A stretch of DNA of 64,000 nucleotides from Marinicella marina (lineage in GTDB: Bacteria; Pseudomonadota; Gammaproteobacteria; Xanthomonadales; Marinicellaceae). The position numbers were made by a program, and so were the translations under genes. Each line of letters opens with the position of its first letter. Position 1 is the stretch's first letter. The notes below the pieces were generated by a model. That model ran no database searches and was not told where the DNA came from. It was given only the letters and a program-made list of their open reading frames with translations. Positions 9,088-18,708 of this stretch are shown here, in pieces. Location of the stretch: positions 124,001 through 188,000 of the forward strand of contig NZ_JASJNC010000007.1 in assembly GCF_030065545.1 (NCBI RefSeq), given 5' to 3'.

Positions 9088-10278
9088 ATGAAACCAGTAT
9101 ATATTGTAGAAGCTGTTAGAACGCCTATCGGAAAAGCACCCCGTGGCATGTTTAACAAAACCCGCCCAGATGACTTATTGGCAAGGTGTCTGACTGAAAT
9201 CATCGGTAGAAACCCAACTTTTGACCCACAATCCATTGGTGATGTGGTCATCGGCTGTGCCATGCCAGAAGCAGAACAAGGCATGAACGTGGCGCGTATC
9301 GCGGCACTACTGGCCGGCTTGCCTGAAAGCGTGCCTGCCATGACCATCAACCGCTTTTGTTCATCGGGCATCCAAGCGGTGGCGATTGCGGCACAACAAA
9401 TTGCCACCGGCCAAATGGATGCTGCCATTGCTGGCGGCACCGAAAGCATGAGCATGGTACCCATGATGGGACACAAAATTGCCATGAACCCAGCTGTGTT
9501 TGCTGAAGACTCAGATGACGTGGCCATTGCTTATGGCATGGGCATCACAGCAGAAAAAGTCGCTGAACAGTGGGAAGTCTCACGACAGGCTCAAGATGAG
9601 TTCGCAGTTGAAAGTCACAAGCGGGCAATCAATGCCATTAAAAATGGTTATTTTGATGACGAAATCGTGCCCATTGAAGTGACCAGCAAACAACCAGATT
9701 TGGCCAATGCAGGAAACACCGTGACCACTCGTGTGGTTGATACGGATGAAGGCCCAAGACCAGGTTCAACACCTGAGACCTTAGCCAAATTACGTCCTGT
9801 ATTCCGTATGGGCGGTTCAGTGACCGCTGCCAACTCATCACAGATGTCAGATGGCGCTGGTGCGCTGCTGTTGTGTAATGAGGAAGTCCTCAAACGTGAT
9901 AACCTCACCCCAATCGCCATGTTCCACGGTTTTTCTGTGGCAGGTGTGCCACCAGAAATCATGGGTATTGGTCCAATCAAGGCAATACCAAAAGTATTGA
10001 GCCTGACGGGTATCAAGCAAGATGATCTGGACTGGATTGAGCTGAATGAAGCTTTTGCAGCACAGTCATTGGCGGTGATTGGCGAATTGGGCTTGGATAC
10101 TGAAAAGGTCAACCCCAATGGCGGTGCCATAGCTTTGGGCCATCCCTTAGGCGCTACTGGTGCTTGTCGTGCGGCCACAGCCATTCATGGTTTGCGCCGA
10201 ACTGGTGGCAAATACGGCATGGTCACCATGTGTATTGGTACCGGCATGGGCGCTGCAGGTGTGATCGAAGCCTTGTAA
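9088..10278 (+). CDS. Acetyl-CoA C-acyltransferase (thiolase)
   Basis: A 396-residue degradative thiolase that cleaves 3-ketoacyl-CoA to acetyl-CoA and a shortened acyl-CoA. The nucleophilic Cys91 is seen in NRFCSSG, His352 in GHPLG and the acid/base Cys382 in CIGTGMG. It is the last gene of the fad operon, 13 bases after the FadN-like gene. A GGAG ribosome-binding site precedes the ATG. A strong terminator follows at 10301. The pairing with the upstream bifunctional enzyme suggests a FadA-type partner, possibly in a complex. Confidence 0.95.
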   Translation: MKPVYIVEAVRTPIGKAPRGMFNKTRPDDLLARCLTEIIGRNPTFDPQSIGDVVIGCAMPEAEQGMNVARIAALLAGLPESVPAMTINRFCSSGIQAVAIAAQQIATGQMDAAIAGGTESMSMVPMMGHKIAMNPAVFAEDSDDVAIAYGMGITAEKVAEQWEVSRQAQDEFAVESHKRAINAIKNGYFDDEIVPIEVTSKQPDLANAGNTVTTRVVDTDEGPRPGSTPETLAKLRPVFRMGGSVTAANSSQMSDGAGALLLCNEEVLKRDNLTPIAMFHGFSVAGVPPEIMGIGPIKAIPKVLSLTGIKQDDLDWIELNEAFAAQSLAVIGELGLDTEKVNPNGGAIALGHPLGATGACRAATAIHGLRRTGGKYGMVTMCIGTGMGAAGVIEAL

Positions 10279-10300
10279 TGCGCTCACCATAGCCAGCAAC

Positions 10301-10328
10301 AAAAAAGGCCGCAATCGCGGCCTTTTTT
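10301..10328 (+). terminator. Rho-independent terminator after the fad operon
   Basis: The stem GGCCGC/GCGGCC (10307-10312 with 10317-10322) has a 4-base AATC loop. Six A residues precede it and six T residues follow it, so it can end transcription on both strands. It ends the plus-strand thiolase gene; the minus-strand gene beyond it ends at 10349. Confidence 0.9.
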
Positions 10329-10348
10329 AATGATTTATCTACCTTTAA

Positions 10349-12502
10349 TCAATACTTACAGCTACTAGGCAAATAGGCATCTTTAAATGTGGCGTAACAA
10401 ATCCAATTAATATAGCCTGTCTCGAACAAAGGCTCTAAATACAATTCATCATCCTCACTGAAACTGTCATCTACCGCACCCATGTTAATTACTATCATGC
10501 CAGTTTCTTGGTCAATGTAATAATCTAATTCAGGTTGGTAAAACTCATCCTCAACACCAGCAAATGTTTCAGCATCAAACTCATCAACAACCATCATCCT
10601 TTCGGACAATATGACTTTAAGCCCAGATGCCAATGACAATTGCTCAATGACTTTGGCTCTGATGGTGTAATCCTTATAAGCTGGAATGGCTGTCGCCGCC
10701 AACACACCAATGACTGCTAACGTCGTTATTCCACCTTCTGCAGATACAAGAGGTTCCAACAATGAATACTCATACCCAAACTTAAAACTCACTTTCTCTG
10801 CGTCAGCTGATAACGATAAATTCAAACGACCATGCTCAGGTAAATTCAATTGATCAGCAGTGGGTAAGGCAAATAGGTCAACTTCAACCTGAGCCAAGTC
10901 ACCCATGGCTTGAATGATTTGTAAATAATAATGGTACATATCTTGCGGCAAATCTTTGACGTCTTTACCATAAGCAAACATCGCACCGTCCCAATCCCCT
11001 CCCTGATTGCTTTCTAGCCATTGCGATAGTTTGATTGGCTTGTTGTGATTTTTTTTCATGGCCAAAACTTGCGGCACCCGGCTCATGTAAGTCACATCAT
11101 TTTCCTCGAACCAGTACACATGATCCTTAAACACATTGAGAAATTTTTGAATTTCTTTGGCATCAGCCGGTAATTCAGTTTGTTGTTCAAACAGCTTTCG
11201 GTAAATTGAAAAGTGTGCCTGCATGATTTCAACACCCTCAAGATTTTGACTGGACGCATCTATTTTGAAATAGTCATAAAAACTTTCATCGATGCGATCT
11301 CTTAATGCTTTATTTTTGGTCTTCATGGCAATCCAAGATCCCGAATCATCTTTGACCATGAAAACCTGTTGATAATAAGCATCTAAAAGGTCATAAAAAT
11401 CAAAACCCAAGTCTTCACCCATTTTTTTCCAAACAGCCATTTGTTTGCGGTCTGAATCGGTGAGCTTTTCTTCAAGTTTTAAAGTTTCAATGATGTGCTT
11501 CACTTGCTCAGATGTGGGAAGGGTTAATTGAAAAACGGAACGTGGTTGGCCAGCAATGTTCACATCAAACCAATCTTGCGGTGTCGGCAGCATTTTTCGC
11601 CAACCCGTCTCTGGCATCATGGCATGCACTGCGAAGGCCGATTGGCCAAGATTTGATTCAAACCCTGCCCATATGTGAGTTAACTGATCCAAGCCCAATT
11701 CAGTAATCAATTGTTTTTGCTCAGGCGGCACAAATGCCCCACCCAATTGATACATCCGAGCCGGTGCCAACCACATCTTCATGTTTAAACCGCTGGGATC
11801 AGCCTGTTGGTTCAGTTTTAAAATCGCTGAGGATTGATTAGCATCGGCTCCATTCCACAAAGCAGCCAGTTTTTCTTGTTTGGCACCCATACCCCCATAA
11901 ACCAGTAATTGACCGGTCGTCTCATCAAACTGTATCAAGGCTGGAAATTGCCCTGTCTTAAATGACCAGATGTTTTTATTATCAATTTGTTCTAACAAAA
12001 AACTCGGATCAATCGCTGTCATCAAGGCTTTAATCTCCGCAATTAATTGATCTGCTTTGATGTTTTTTAAGCGAGTGCCTACGGCAACAGTGGGTAACAA
12101 TGCCGATGGCGAATAATTAATTACCGCCAACTCAATAGAAGTGGCTGTATTTTCCACCAACAGAGAACCTAAAGAATGGTACTGACTTGGTAAATATTCA
12201 AAATAACTGCTTTTGAACCCTTGTTTGATTTGCTCAACTTGTTGTTGGTGAGCGGGCAATTCTTGAACCTTATGCAAGGCATCCGCTTTGGCATCAAACA
12301 AATAATTCCAAGGTGTAGGCAGATTGAAATAAGCCACTGTTTCAGGTGGTAAATGCTGACTTAACCAGGCGGTTTTCAATGTTTCTAATTCATAAGATGG
12401 CGAGTCACGCAACACCGCTGTGTTTTGGTTTTCATTGTCACAACCGCTGATGAAAACAACGATCACCAATGCCAACATGAGGAGTCCTTTGGGTTTGCCC
12501 AT
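10349..12502 (-). CDS. Lipoprotein with C-terminal type IV pilin-like domain
   Basis: A 717-residue protein. The N-terminus is a lipoprotein signal (VVFISGC). About 560 residues follow with no family I can name. They are rich in Gln/Lys and look like a soluble periplasmic or surface domain, with some DUF3352-like flavour. The last 130 residues resemble a complete type IV pilin: a hydrophobic helix with GVLAATAIPAYKDYTIRAKV, then LASGLK, and a C-terminal Cys pair as in PilA (WICYATF and YLPSSCKY). No prepilin peptidase site (GF-T-x-x-E) precedes the helix, because the domain is internal. The chosen start (12502) has AAGGA 8 bases upstream; an in-frame ATG at 12520 has none. A perfect TATAAT lies at 12533-12538. 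Function is unknown. Confidence 0.75.
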   Translation of the reverse strand: MGKPKGLLMLALVIVVFISGCDNENQNTAVLRDSPSYELETLKTAWLSQHLPPETVAYFNLPTPWNYLFDAKADALHKVQELPAHQQQVEQIKQGFKSSYFEYLPSQYHSLGSLLVENTATSIELAVINYSPSALLPTVAVGTRLKNIKADQLIAEIKALMTAIDPSFLLEQIDNKNIWSFKTGQFPALIQFDETTGQLLVYGGMGAKQEKLAALWNGADANQSSAILKLNQQADPSGLNMKMWLAPARMYQLGGAFVPPEQKQLITELGLDQLTHIWAGFESNLGQSAFAVHAMMPETGWRKMLPTPQDWFDVNIAGQPRSVFQLTLPTSEQVKHIIETLKLEEKLTDSDRKQMAVWKKMGEDLGFDFYDLLDAYYQQVFMVKDDSGSWIAMKTKNKALRDRIDESFYDYFKIDASSQNLEGVEIMQAHFSIYRKLFEQQTELPADAKEIQKFLNVFKDHVYWFEENDVTYMSRVPQVLAMKKNHNKPIKLSQWLESNQGGDWDGAMFAYGKDVKDLPQDMYHYYLQIIQAMGDLAQVEVDLFALPTADQLNLPEHGRLNLSLSADAEKVSFKFGYEYSLLEPLVSAEGGITTLAVIGVLAATAIPAYKDYTIRAKVIEQLSLASGLKVILSERMMVVDEFDAETFAGVEDEFYQPELDYYIDQETGMIVINMGAVDDSFSEDDELYLEPLFETGYINWICYATFKDAYLPSSCKY

Positions 12503-12532
12503 ATTATTTATCCTTTTCATACAAAAGATTGG

Positions 12533-12538
12533 ATTATA
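12533..12538 (-). promoter_or_regulatory. -10 box for the pilin-fusion lipoprotein gene
   Basis: A perfect TATAAT on the minus strand, about 30 bases before the chosen start codon. The matching -35 (TTATTT-like, 12556-12561) is poor, so the promoter may be weak or need an activator. Confidence 0.4.
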
Positions 12539-12645
12539 CAGCCTATCTCAGCTTGAAATAAGCATGCTGTTGTATGTCTGCATTAATTGATAAATATTAA
12601 TATTAAAACTCGTGCCACATTCTTGTTAAAATCTGAACTTTAATC

Positions 12646-14613
12646 ATGCAATCGCCTACCATGTCAGACCCAATTATTTGGCAACCTACCACTGAACAGT
12701 TAGCCGGCACTCAGCTGACTCAATTTACCCAAATGCTAGAAAATCAGCACGGTTTAACATTCAATAATTATGCTGAATTACATAATTTTTCAGTGACCAA
12801 TCGAGCTGCTTTTTGGCGTGCGGTGATTGATTTCTGCGGCGTCATTTACCACCAAGAAGCCACCACAGACTTACTTGATGACGGGCATATGATTGATGCA
12901 GAGTGGTTCAAAGGCATGACTTTGAATTTCGCGGAAAATTTATTGCGTCATGTGGGTGATGATGAGGCCATCATCTTTGAGTCCGAATCAGGTGAAGTGC
13001 AGTCCTACAGCTTCAATCAAATACGCCGCCAAGTGGCACAAGTCCAACAACAACTCAAAAACTGTGGTGTTGGTGTTGGCGATCGGGTCGCTGGTTTCAT
13101 GCCTAACTTGCCAGAAACCATCATTTGTATGTTAGCAACCACCTCAATCGGTGCCGTCTGGTCATCCACTTCACCTGATTTTGGCATCAATGGCGTGGTC
13201 GATCGTTTTGGACAGATAGAACCCAAAATTTTATTCACCGCCAATGCTTATGAGTACAACGGCAAAACACATGACTGTCTGGCTAAAGTGGAGCAAATCA
13301 ACGCACAAATCAGCAGCATTGAACATACCGTGGTGATTGAATTCATCGAATCAGAGCAAAGTTTGCCACCTTCTTGTGTGTCTTTAAGCGAGTGGCTGGT
13401 GGACACTGATCCTGACAGGAATTTAATTTTTGAACCTGTGCCATTTGATCATCCTCTGTATATATTGTACTCGTCTGGCACCACTGGCAAACCAAAATGT
13501 ATCGTACACCGCAGCGGCGGCATTCTGCTTCAACACCTCAAGGAATTGATGCTACATGGCAATGTAGCAGAACACAAAAGGCTGTTCTATTTCACCACTT
13601 GTGGCTGGATGATGTGGAATTGGATGGCCTCGACCTTGGGCACGGGCGCCAGTTTGGTGCTGTTTGACGGCTCACCTTTTTACCCTGATGGCAACCGCTT
13701 ATTTGACCTGGTAGAAAAACACAAAATCACCCACTTTGGCACTTCAGCCAAGTGGATTTCAGCAGTTGAAAAAGCCGGCATTAAACCGAGCAATACACAT
13801 CAGCTTGATGATTTGGAGACAATCTTCTCAACAGGTTCACCGTTGCAGCCCGAGAGCTTTGAATACATTTACCGCGATGTGAAGCAAGATGTTTGTTTGT
13901 CCTCTATTTCTGGCGGAACAGATATTTGTTCGTGTTTTGCATTAGGCAATGCCAACTTGCCAGTCTATAGCGGTCAACTCCAATGTTTGGGTCTGGGTAT
14001 GTCAGTCAAGGTCCTTGATGATTCAAAACAAGCTGTTATTGGCACCCCAGGAGAACTGGCTTGTGATGCGGCATTTCCTTCCATGCCCATCTATTTTTGG
14101 CAAGATCCTGAGCATGAAAAATACAAAGCAGCCTATTTTGATAAATACGACAACATCTGGTGCCATTCAGACCGCGCCGAAATCACTGCTGAAGGCGGCA
14201 TGATTATTTATGGTCGCTCAGATACCACACTCAACCCGGGCGGTGTTCGCATCGGAACGGCTGAAATATACCGTCAGGTTGAGGCTTTGCCAGAAATCAC
14301 CGAATCAATTGTGGTTGGCCAAGAATGGGACGATGATACCCGGGTGATTTTGTTTGTGGTGTTACAGCAAGGTCATGAACTGGATGATGCCTTGGTACAA
14401 AAAATCAAAACCACCATTCGCCAAAATACCACGCCCAGACATGTACCGGCAAAAGTTTTGTCAGTGTCAGAAATCCCCAAGACCATCAGCGGTAAAATAG
14501 TTGAAGTCGCTGTTCGTGATGTGATTCACGGCAAGCGCATTGCTAATACGGATGCCCTGGCCAACCCTGAATCATTGAAACTTTACAAAGACCTGCCAGA
14601 ACTTAAACATTGA
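12646..14613 (+). CDS. Acetoacetyl-CoA synthetase
   Basis: A 655-residue ANL-superfamily ligase that activates acetoacetate with ATP and CoA and feeds ketone bodies, or products of leucine or butyrate breakdown, into central metabolism. The ATP-binding SSGTTGKPK motif is near residue 280, and the segment TTCGWMMWNWMASTLGTGASLVLFDGSP is characteristic of acetoacetyl-CoA rather than acetyl-CoA synthetases. The adenylate-binding GRSDTTLNPGGVRIG and the catalytic Lys in KTISGKIVEV follow. Neither the ATG at 12646 nor one at 12661 has a clear ribosome-binding site; the second gives a start (MSDPIIWQP) more like the family. A WYL regulator follows 9 bases after. Confidence 0.92.
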   Translation: MQSPTMSDPIIWQPTTEQLAGTQLTQFTQMLENQHGLTFNNYAELHNFSVTNRAAFWRAVIDFCGVIYHQEATTDLLDDGHMIDAEWFKGMTLNFAENLLRHVGDDEAIIFESESGEVQSYSFNQIRRQVAQVQQQLKNCGVGVGDRVAGFMPNLPETIICMLATTSIGAVWSSTSPDFGINGVVDRFGQIEPKILFTANAYEYNGKTHDCLAKVEQINAQISSIEHTVVIEFIESEQSLPPSCVSLSEWLVDTDPDRNLIFEPVPFDHPLYILYSSGTTGKPKCIVHRSGGILLQHLKELMLHGNVAEHKRLFYFTTCGWMMWNWMASTLGTGASLVLFDGSPFYPDGNRLFDLVEKHKITHFGTSAKWISAVEKAGIKPSNTHQLDDLETIFSTGSPLQPESFEYIYRDVKQDVCLSSISGGTDICSCFALGNANLPVYSGQLQCLGLGMSVKVLDDSKQAVIGTPGELACDAAFPSMPIYFWQDPEHEKYKAAYFDKYDNIWCHSDRAEITAEGGMIIYGRSDTTLNPGGVRIGTAEIYRQVEALPEITESIVVGQEWDDDTRVILFVVLQQGHELDDALVQKIKTTIRQNTTPRHVPAKVLSVSEIPKTISGKIVEVAVRDVIHGKRIANTDALANPESLKLYKDLPELKH

Positions 14614-14622
14614 ATCATCGCT

Positions 14623-15573
14623 ATGAAAAAGATTGAACGCATTTATTTACTCGACAGCATCTTGAAACAGCGCAGGTCACCGATTTCTGTAGATGCCTTG
14701 AAAGAACGCTTGGAATGCTCTCAAGCCACAGTCTATCGCATCATTGCCACCATGCGAGATGAATTCAATGCGCCGATTGAAACCAATGAACAAGGTGTTT
14801 TTTATCCTCGAGACGCGGCCTTTGATTTACCCGGCATCCGTTTAAGTGCCGAGGAAACGCAAGGCTTACTGATGGCAGCACATTTACTGGAGGATTTGCA
14901 GTCAGACTCTTTACAAAAACCGATGCAGCGGATTATTGAGAACATTGATAAAGTATTGTCACAGAAAGGCATCGCCAATCGGCGCCTGATCCAAATCATT
15001 CCAGCATTATCAAGACAACCCAAAGCCGCTGTGTTTCAAGCCATCATGTCAGCATTACAGGCCGATAAGAAGCTTAAAATCTCATACAAAACCAGAGGCA
15101 AAAACGAGATCACTGAACGCTTGGTTTCACCACAACGACTGACCAGCTACCGCAACGCCTGGTACCTGGATGCTTGGTGCCACCTGCGTGAGGACATCAG
15201 GTTATTTGCCTTGGAACAGATTCAGGCAATCAGCCCAGACATTGAACAGTCTAAAAAGCTCAGCCCGGAACAATTGCGCTCACATTACGCCGACAGTTAC
15301 GGCATTTTTTCCGGACAAATGAAGTCAACCGCAGTGATTAAAATTAACACCACACAAGCGCCTTGGACGGTTTTTGAACACTGGCACTCAAAACAACAAA
15401 TGAGCCGAATAGATGATGAGCATATGCTGTTAAAGATACCCTACAACGACCCCAGAGAGCTGATTGCTGATGTGATGCGTTTGGGTACCGCAGCACAAAT
15501 AACCGAGCCACCTCAACTACAACAATTAATTACCCAAGAATTAAAAAATGTCTTGGCGCAGTACCAAAACTAA
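14623..15573 (+). CDS. YafY-like HTH/WYL transcriptional regulator
   Basis: A 316-residue regulator with an N-terminal winged helix-turn-helix (about 5-55, SVDALKERLECSQATVYRII) and a WYL domain around 140-220 (AWYLDAWCHLREDIRLFALEQI). WYL domains bind ligands such as nucleic acid or cyclic nucleotides in other proteins. It starts 9 bases after acetoacetyl-CoA synthetase and probably shares its transcript. The target genes cannot be read from the sequence; the adjacent gene is the obvious candidate. Confidence 0.85.
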   Translation: MKKIERIYLLDSILKQRRSPISVDALKERLECSQATVYRIIATMRDEFNAPIETNEQGVFYPRDAAFDLPGIRLSAEETQGLLMAAHLLEDLQSDSLQKPMQRIIENIDKVLSQKGIANRRLIQIIPALSRQPKAAVFQAIMSALQADKKLKISYKTRGKNEITERLVSPQRLTSYRNAWYLDAWCHLREDIRLFALEQIQAISPDIEQSKKLSPEQLRSHYADSYGIFSGQMKSTAVIKINTTQAPWTVFEHWHSKQQMSRIDDEHMLLKIPYNDPRELIADVMRLGTAAQITEPPQLQQLITQELKNVLAQYQN

Positions 15574-15584
15574 GGCTGCCACAT

Positions 15585-17258
15585 TTGAAACAAACAACGC
15601 ATGTCATGAAATCCAGTTTTTATCAGCGTAAGAAGAAATGGCTGATGCTGTTGGTGATGCTGCTTTTGCTCTATGCACTGTTGGGCTATTTTTTATTGCC
15701 AAAACTCATCACCCAACAACTGAAAAAGCAACTCAATGCCACCTATTCAATGCAAATTGATGTGGCGCAAGTACGCTTTAATCCTTTCACTTTCAATACC
15801 GAATTGGTAGACATGAAGCTGACTGATTTGAATAGCCATGTCTGGTACCAAAGTGACTCTGCAAGCATTGATTTTGATCCCACTCAACTGATCACAGGTC
15901 AATGGCGTTTCTCAGCGCTGCAGCTGAATGGTATTGTGATTGATGTAGCTACTGATAGTACCGGCAAAGTAACCAGCCCTGCCCTGCCAGAAGCGATTGA
16001 ACCAGCAGCAACATCTGAGCTGGTCGATTTTGCAATCAGTAACATCGTCATTAAAAATGGTCGAATCAATGTACAAGCAGATCACATCAAACAAAATTAT
16101 GCGGTGACTTTGCAGGACATACAAATTGAATCAGAGCAGTTTGTAATGACTGACAAAGACAGCACATTTAAGCTCAGCATCAGCACTGAAAAAGGTGAGG
16201 AGATGATTTTTAATGGCAGCTTCAACTTCCTCAATCAACACATAATGAGTCAATTCACCCTCAACGATGTGTTGGCACAAAGTATCAATGACATACTACC
16301 AGACGAAGCGTTATTAGACATCCAGTCAGGCCTGATTGTTGCTCAAGGTTTTATCGATTGGCAGTTCGAATCAAAACCCAACATAAGGCTGGACTCAATC
16401 ACATTTAAAGACATTGCTGCTGCTTGGCAACCCGGCATAACCATAAATGGCTTTCAAGCCAACCTCGAGACTGTCTCTATCGACACCGAAAACAATCAAA
16501 TCGAAATTGAATCTATCACTTCAACGGCGGCTGATTGGCAAGTTTCACTGCCTTTGAATGATGCCTTTGATAACCAAAGCGCCACCGAAACAACTCCACG
16601 AGAACAAACATGGACGGTGAATGTAGGACAAATCAAAGCCAGTAACTGGCCCATTACATGGCAGATACAGTCACAGCCATTGAATAGCAAAATGTTGCAG
16701 TTTGAAGCCATCGGCTTCAACAACAGTGCTCCATTCAATTGGCAAGCCGATTTCAAACTCACCGCCGATGAGGCTCGTCTCAGACTTAACAGCCAATCAA
16801 ACCTCGTTCCATTGAATATCAAAACTGACCTTGAACTCAGCACATTGAATCTCAAAACCATGCAGCCCTGGATGCAGCCACTCAGTGATTGGCAGTTCAC
16901 TCAAGGCATTTTAAACACCCAACAACAGCTCTCATTCGATGGCAGTGAACTGATGATGCAAGGCAAACTCAACATCGAGCAAGGCATGATTTTCAACGAC
17001 ATAACGCAAGCGACTGCTCAATGGCAACTGCTAGAAATCGCTGCTGTAAGCGCATCCAGCCTTTCTCAGGCGATTATTTTTGACCAAATCAGCATAGACA
17101 GCGCCTCAGGTATGCTGCCCGATGTGCCAGCCAGTGACCAAATAGCAGACATGGAGTCCGTCTCAACTGTTGACCTTGACCCAGACAGATCAAAAACAAA
17201 CAGCGATGGCTGGAGCATCCAAATTGGTGACATTAACTACACCGACAAAAAGTACTGA
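15585..17258 (+). CDS. AsmA-like DUF748 protein, apparently short
   Basis: A 557-residue protein with one N-terminal transmembrane helix (about 19-40, KKWLMLLVMLLLLYALLGYF) and a long periplasmic beta-rich region of the DUF748/AsmA type. These proteins are thought to act in envelope lipid transport. Most DUF748 proteins are around 1000 residues. This one ends within a typical internal repeat (IQIGDINYTDKKY), 25 bases before a terminator, so it may have lost its C-terminal half. There is no evidence of a frameshift: the following bases give no continuing DUF748 frame. Start could also be Met8 (MKSSFYQRKK). Confidence 0.7.
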   Translation: MKQTTHVMKSSFYQRKKKWLMLLVMLLLLYALLGYFLLPKLITQQLKKQLNATYSMQIDVAQVRFNPFTFNTELVDMKLTDLNSHVWYQSDSASIDFDPTQLITGQWRFSALQLNGIVIDVATDSTGKVTSPALPEAIEPAATSELVDFAISNIVIKNGRINVQADHIKQNYAVTLQDIQIESEQFVMTDKDSTFKLSISTEKGEEMIFNGSFNFLNQHIMSQFTLNDVLAQSINDILPDEALLDIQSGLIVAQGFIDWQFESKPNIRLDSITFKDIAAAWQPGITINGFQANLETVSIDTENNQIEIESITSTAADWQVSLPLNDAFDNQSATETTPREQTWTVNVGQIKASNWPITWQIQSQPLNSKMLQFEAIGFNNSAPFNWQADFKLTADEARLRLNSQSNLVPLNIKTDLELSTLNLKTMQPWMQPLSDWQFTQGILNTQQQLSFDGSELMMQGKLNIEQGMIFNDITQATAQWQLLEIAAVSASSLSQAIIFDQISIDSASGMLPDVPASDQIADMESVSTVDLDPDRSKTNSDGWSIQIGDINYTDKKY

Positions 17259-17280
17259 AGTTTCTTTCTTGGGCATGAAA

Positions 17281-17308
17281 AAACCCGAGACACGCTCGGG
17301 TTTTTTTT
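17281..17308 (+). terminator. Bidirectional rho-independent terminator
   Basis: The stem CCCGAG/CTCGGG (17284-17289 with 17295-17300) has a 5-base loop, A-rich on the left and eight T on the right. It closes the DUF748 gene on the plus strand and, read from the other side, ppnN, whose stop is at 17326. Confidence 0.85.
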
Positions 17309-17325
17309 GGTTGTTTAGGGTGAGG

Positions 17326-18708
17326 TTACTTGACCACTTCAAATACCGGGGTGTAGACACTGCCTGGTAGCTTCATGCGTTTTTGCGCAATGAATGACTG
17401 CAGTAAGTCATCCAGCTTTTCCATCAGGGCATGGTCACCATTGATTTGGTAAACACCTTTCTCTTTGATCTGTTGTACCCCAAATTCCTTGACATTGCCG
17501 GCCACAATGCCTGAAAAAGCACGGCGCAACGATGCCGCCAATTCCTCAATCGGACGATCTGGGTGCAAAGCCAAGCCAGCCATATTTTCATGTGTTGGCA
17601 AGAAGGGAAACTGGAATGAGCTGTCAATGTGCAAACCCCAATTGAAGTAGTAGGAAATTTTATTCTTGGTTCGATACAGCTTCACTGCATCTAAACCTGC
17701 CATCATCTTGATTGCGACTTCCTCTGGATCATCAATAATAATCTCATACAAGTCAGCCACCTCATCTCCCAAAGCAAAACGAATGAACTCATCAATTTTA
17801 TGAAAATAATCTGCCGACTCTTTGGGGCCAGTCATGATGAATGGGAAGGGTACGTCTTTGTTCTTTTCGTTGGCTAAAATACCAATCAAATAAAGGATTT
17901 CCTCAGCCGTACCGACACCACCTGGAAAGACAATGATGCCGTGCCCCAAACGCACAAATGCCTCTAATCGCTTCTCAATGTCCGGCATGATCACCAAGTG
18001 ATTGACAATCGGGTTAGGCGCTTCAGCAGCAATGATTCCAGGTTCTGTTAAACCAATATATCGACCGTCTTTAATTCGTTGTTTGGAATGGCCGACAGTG
18101 GCGCCTTTCATGGGCCCCTTCATGGCGCCGGTACCACATCCGGTACAGATATGCGCACCACGTAATCCTAAGTGGTAGCCAATATCTTTGGTGTATTGAT
18201 ACTCTACGCGATTGATTGAATGACCGCCCCAACACACCACTAAATTGGGTTCTGCACCAAACTGGTGCACTTCACCACGGCGCAAAATTTCAAACACAAA
18301 ATTGGTGATATCAAATGATTGAGTTAAATCGTAATTACCTTCGCCTTTCTCAGTGCTTTGAAACACAATATCTCGCAAAACCGAAAAAATGGAGTCACGG
18401 ATACCTGATATCATTTTGCCATCTACAAAAGCTTGTGCTGGCGCATTTTCAAAACGCAGATGAATGCCACGTTCACGTGGAATCAAGGTCACTTCAAAAT
18501 CAGGATAACGTTCCAATACCGCCATGGCATCATCCTCTTTGGCATCACAATTCAATACCGCCAAACAGCATTTCCTGAACAATTCATGGACGCCGCCTTT
18601 ACCGACCTCCATCATTTTATTGACTTCCTCTTGAGACAGTAATGTCATGCCGCCAGTGGCAGCAATGGTTGTTTTGGGTATTACTTTTAAATTATTTATG
18701 TTGTTCAT
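17326..18708 (-). CDS. PpnN nucleotide 5'-monophosphate nucleosidase
   Basis: A 460-residue LOG-family enzyme that cleaves nucleoside monophosphates to base and ribose 5-phosphate. E. coli PpnN is 454 residues and is bound and activated by (p)ppGpp. The LOG signature FPGGVGTAEEI is seen near residues 260-270, preceded by the Rossmann fold with CGTGCGAGAM-like glycine segments (HICTGCGTGAMKGPMKGA). The N-terminal 1-140 region is the PpnN-specific extension. A ribosome-binding site AAGGA lies 7 bases before the ATG. It stands alone between two terminators. Confidence 0.93.
   Translation of the reverse strand: MNNINNLKVIPKTTIAATGGMTLLSQEEVNKMMEVGKGGVHELFRKCCLAVLNCDAKEDDAMAVLERYPDFEVTLIPRERGIHLRFENAPAQAFVDGKMISGIRDSIFSVLRDIVFQSTEKGEGNYDLTQSFDITNFVFEILRRGEVHQFGAEPNLVVCWGGHSINRVEYQYTKDIGYHLGLRGAHICTGCGTGAMKGPMKGATVGHSKQRIKDGRYIGLTEPGIIAAEAPNPIVNHLVIMPDIEKRLEAFVRLGHGIIVFPGGVGTAEEILYLIGILANEKNKDVPFPFIMTGPKESADYFHKIDEFIRFALGDEVADLYEIIIDDPEEVAIKMMAGLDAVKLYRTKNKISYYFNWGLHIDSSFQFPFLPTHENMAGLALHPDRPIEELAASLRRAFSGIVAGNVKEFGVQQIKEKGVYQINGDHALMEKLDDLLQSFIAQKRMKLPGSVYTPVFEVVK

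Noticed and set aside
9648-10184. 178-codon minus-strand frame inside the thiolase gene
   Set aside because: Antisense shadow; the plus-strand frame has all thiolase motifs.
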